Positions 61,599 through 64,000 of a DNA stretch of 64,000 bases are shown piece after piece (the first letter of the stretch is position 1; each line of letters opens with the position of its first letter). The position numbers and the translations under genes are program-made. The stretch is from assembly GCA_947489315.1 (NCBI GenBank), contig CANLCX010000004.1:1-64000 (forward strand). The letters are read 5' to 3'. Origin of the DNA: an uncultured Sphingomonadaceae bacterium (GTDB lineage: Bacteria > Pseudomonadota > Alphaproteobacteria > Sphingomonadales > Sphingomonadaceae). Below the pieces are notes generated by a model that searched no databases, was not told the DNA's origin, and saw only the letters and a program-made list of their open reading frames with translations.

Positions 61599-62690
61599 AT
61601 GACAAAAAAAATCACAATCATTGGCGGTGGTTATGCCGGGACGATGCTGGCGAGAGAGCTGGACCAACATGCGGATATCTGCCTGATCGAGCCACGCGAC
61701 AAATGGGTCCATAATGTTGCGATGATCCGCGCACTGGCGCGGCCGGAACTGCTTGATGAGATTATCATGCCTTATGACGACCTGCTCAAAAACGGCCAGG
61801 TCGTGCGCGGACGAGTGGCCGCGATGGATGGCACAACTGCGATACTGGAAGATGGAACCGAAATTGCCGGGGACATGACCATTATCGCGACGGGCTCGAG
61901 CTATGCTGCACCGTTTAAAATGCAGGGGGATGATAGCGCGGCCTTCGTTACCAAAGCCAAGCGGGTGATGGCGCAAATCGATAAGGCGAATAATATTGCC
62001 ATCGTCGGTGCTGGCGCTGTGGGCAGCGAGCTTGCTGGCGAACTGGCTTTTGCGCGACCAGAGAAGCGGATTACGCTCATAACTGCAGCTGAAAGCTTAT
62101 TCCCGGATTATCCGGTGAAGCTCGGCCGCATGATGCAGCGACAATTGGGCGAACTCGGCGTGAAGCTGCGCTTGGGCGAGCGGATCAAAAAACTGAAAAG
62201 CGCGGACGAACCGTTTGTGCCGCTTAAAAACAAGATCAAACTGTCCGATGGTTTTCCGATTGATGCTGATCTGGTGATTCCGGTCATTGGCGCTAAACCG
62301 GTGACCGGTCTTTTGCAGACTCTGGCAGGTGTGGCGTTTGATGGACATGGCCGAGCGAGCGTTGATGGCTGGCTGCGGCCGACAGAAAATCCCGATCTGT
62401 TTATCGTCGGTGATATCGCAAATACCGGTGATACGATGACCATTGTCGGCCTGACGCGTCAGGTGAACTGGTTGAAAAAAGCCATCAGGGCGCATCTGCG
62501 CGGCAAAGCCATGGCAGAGGTCAAACCTTATAAGCCATGGCCTAAGCCGCTGATATTATTGCCCTTGGGACCGGATAAAGGCGCGAGTGCTTTGCCCTTT
62601 GGTGTCACCGGGCCTTTGCTGACATCTGCGATCAAGGGCAAAAAGCTGTTCATCCCGCGCTATCATCGGGAGTTTAACTGGAAGCCTTAA
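61599..62690 (+). CDS. AIFM2/FSP1-like NAD(P)H flavoprotein
   Basis: A 363-residue flavoprotein. The FAD motif is IIGGGYAGTMLA at residues 7-18, the NAD(P) motif is AIVGAGAVGSELAGEL near 132-147, and DLFIVGDIANTGD closes the FAD fold. The C-terminal LPLGPDKGASALPFG and IKGKKLFIPRY segments resemble the C-terminus of AIFM2/FSP1 proteins that reduce quinones at membranes. The physiological acceptor is unknown. It is divergent from the lipid kinase and overlaps the convergent acyl-CoA synthetase by 4 bases. Confidence 0.82.
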   Translation: MTKKITIIGGGYAGTMLARELDQHADICLIEPRDKWVHNVAMIRALARPELLDEIIMPYDDLLKNGQVVRGRVAAMDGTTAILEDGTEIAGDMTIIATGSSYAAPFKMQGDDSAAFVTKAKRVMAQIDKANNIAIVGAGAVGSELAGELAFARPEKRITLITAAESLFPDYPVKLGRMMQRQLGELGVKLRLGERIKKLKSADEPFVPLKNKIKLSDGFPIDADLVIPVIGAKPVTGLLQTLAGVAFDGHGRASVDGWLRPTENPDLFIVGDIANTGDTMTIVGLTRQVNWLKKAIRAHLRGKAMAEVKPYKPWPKPLILLPLGPDKGASALPFGVTGPLLTSAIKGKKLFIPRYHREFNWKP

Positions 62691-64000
62691 GCGGCGACCG
62701 GGTCCAGCATTTTGAGAGCCAGATCTTTGGCATCTTTGTAACCGGGTTTGCCATTGGCCGCTCGCGGCACATCGTCGACCACTAAAAACGCCCGCGGGGT
62801 TTTATAGTCAGCGAGCTTACCGCGGACATGATCGTGCAGAGTTGCTTCATCAAGCGTGTGCCCGTTAGCGAGCGAAAGCACAGCGGTGACTTTTTCACCA
62901 AAACGGTCATCGGGGACGCCGACCACCAGACAGTCGTAAACACTGTCGTGCGTTTTCAGGGCTTCCTCGACTTCTTCCGGGAAAATCTTTTCGCCACCGC
63001 TATTGATGCAAACCGATCCGCGGCCGAGCAGGGTCACGGTGCCATCGGCTTCGACAACAGCAAAGTCACCGGGAATCGAATAGCGTACTCCGTTAAAAGT
63101 CTTGAACGTCGCGGCGCTCTTTTCTTCGTCCTTATAATAGCCGAGCGGGACCATCCCGCCATTGCAGATCATTCCCATTTCGCCAGACCCGGGTTTCACT
63201 TCGCGGCCATCTTCGGTCAAAATCTTGGTGGTCTCCGCCATTTCAAAGCTGGCTGTCTTGTCGATAGCGGCATTTTCGCGGGTCGTTACCGACGCGCCCA
63301 TGCTGCCTTCGGTCGAGCCCATGCTGTCGACAATCATCATTTCGCTATGTTCGAGCAGTCCTTGTTTGACTTCGGCAGACCACATCACGCCGGATGATCC
63401 CATCATCTGCACCGAGGTTAGATCATAAGGCTTACCTGCTGCTTTGGCATCATCAAGTGCCGCGAGCATGGGTTTGGCAAACACATCGCCGACAATGGTA
63501 ATATCGGTCGCTTTTTCATCATCCGCCAGCTTCCAGAGCGCATGGGGATCAAAATGCCGGTTGTTGAACAGGATGACACAGCCGCCAAGCGCATGCGGAA
63601 TCATAGCGCCGATCCACATGCCGGTGCCGTGCATGATCGGGCAGGCGGGGATTGCCCGGCCAGTTGCGCCAGCGGCATGCAAGGCCTGCGCAAGAGGGCC
63701 AAAGCCATCGGCTCCTTGCGGCAATTCCATGCCCCGCATCTCAAAACCCTTGGTGAACAAGGCGCTGGAAAAGGTTTTGTGATCGTACATCACGCCCTTG
63801 GGCATGCCGGTGGTGCCGCCGGTATAGAGCATGTAGAGATCATCATCGGAGCGCGCTATAACCGGCATCGGATCGGCGGCTTGCAGAGCGGTTTCATAAT
63901 CCACTGCGCCGTCCAGATGCTCGCCAGAGCCATCGTCAATTTCCAGAAAGAGTTTCACTTGTTCCAGCTGATCTCGGATCGCGGCGACGCGCGGCGCGAA
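62687..64000 (-). CDS. Acyl-CoA synthetase (AMP-binding), 5' end outside window
   Basis: The C-terminal part of an AMP-forming acyl-CoA synthetase; the open frame continues past the right edge of the window, so the N-terminus is missing. YTGGTTGMPKG is the nucleotide-binding P-loop. SMGSTEGS lies in the A5 region, GRGSVCINSGGEKIFPEEVEEAL is the hinge and A8 motif, and PRAANGKPGYKDAK holds the catalytic lysine of the A10 motif. It resembles FadD3-like or long-chain acyl-CoA ligases. The substrate is unknown. Confidence 0.9.
   Translation of the reverse strand, partial: FAPRVAAIRDQLEQVKLFLEIDDGSGEHLDGAVDYETALQAADPMPVIARSDDDLYMLYTGGTTGMPKGVMYDHKTFSSALFTKGFEMRGMELPQGADGFGPLAQALHAAGATGRAIPACPIMHGTGMWIGAMIPHALGGCVILFNNRHFDPHALWKLADDEKATDITIVGDVFAKPMLAALDDAKAAGKPYDLTSVQMMGSSGVMWSAEVKQGLLEHSEMMIVDSMGSTEGSMGASVTTRENAAIDKTASFEMAETTKILTEDGREVKPGSGEMGMICNGGMVPLGYYKDEEKSAATFKTFNGVRYSIPGDFAVVEADGTVTLLGRGSVCINSGGEKIFPEEVEEALKTHDSVYDCLVVGVPDDRFGEKVTAVLSLANGHTLDEATLHDHVRGKLADYKTPRAFLVVDDVPRAANGKPGYKDAKDLALKMLDPVAA

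Noticed and set aside
1-64000. Prophage, insertion sequence or integrase
   Set aside because: No transposase, integrase, terminase or phage structural protein is seen. The AT-richer parts contain only small unknown genes.

Overview
The window is a chromosomal segment of an alphaproteobacterium, most likely of the order Sphingomonadales (Sphingopyxis/Sphingorhabdus/Parasphingorhabdus-like). This is inferred from gene content (DUF3576-leuS-lptE-holA; DUF6489-mnmE-mnmG-rsmG-parA-parB; hemE-hemJ-rho; long HPF next to PtsN; YcgN, MmcB and DUF1491 families) and from moderate GC. No rRNA operon, CRISPR array, prophage or transposase was found. One tRNA gene, tRNA-Met(CAT), is present.

The window very probably contains the replication origin. 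Between the pyruvate-dikinase regulatory gene and hemE (about 43,048-43,349) there is a non-coding stretch with several DnaA-box-like TTATCCACA sequences in both orientations, three GANTC sites and an AT-rich tract beside hemE. This is the oriC position known in Caulobacter and relatives. Genes diverge from it: ppsR-like, maf, aroE, coaE, dnaQ, hpf and ptsN run left, while hemE, hemJ, rho, mnmE, mnmG, rsmG, parA and parB run right. Three parS-like 16-mers lie at 50.6, 52.6 and 53.1 kb beside parAB, and a fourth lies inside aroE on the other side of the origin.

Layout: 0.3-6.6 kb holds a fasciclin lipoprotein, a Tat-exported PhoX-like protein, tRNA-Met, a ferredoxin-reductase-like flavoprotein, a 2H phosphoesterase, a peroxiredoxin and a queuosine-precursor transporter. 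6.8-10 kb is a visibly AT-richer accessory block with a membrane-tethered LuxR-type regulator, a RadC-like JAB protein and small unknown proteins. 10-24.4 kb carries metabolic and transport genes plus a dispersed ligase-associated DNA-damage set (DEXH helicase and PdeM). Two tandem bilobal retropepsin-like proteases, a GST and the tRNA hydroxylase TrhO lie within that set. 24.8-29.4 kb is DUF3576-leuS-lptE-holA. 29.4-37.2 kb has an orphan DUF4402 protein, msrB, a class A penicillin-binding protein, a YgjP-like metalloprotease, YcgN, SCO, an ankyrin protein, MmcB and a SleB cell-wall hydrolase. 37.4-43 kb is the leftward origin-proximal set and 43-55 kb the rightward set.

55.2-59.7 kb encodes a compact non-classical chaperone-usher-like locus: a DUF4402 secreted subunit, a strong hairpin, a PapD-like chaperone and a large usher-like outer-membrane protein. 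It ends with an alpha/beta hydrolase, a lipid kinase, an AIFM2/FSP1-like flavoprotein and an acyl-CoA synthetase that runs off the window end.

The most unusual signal is a pair of about 140-nt related sequences in the 5' leaders of msrB and of mmcB, both in the sense orientation. They do not match any RNA or repeat family I recognise.
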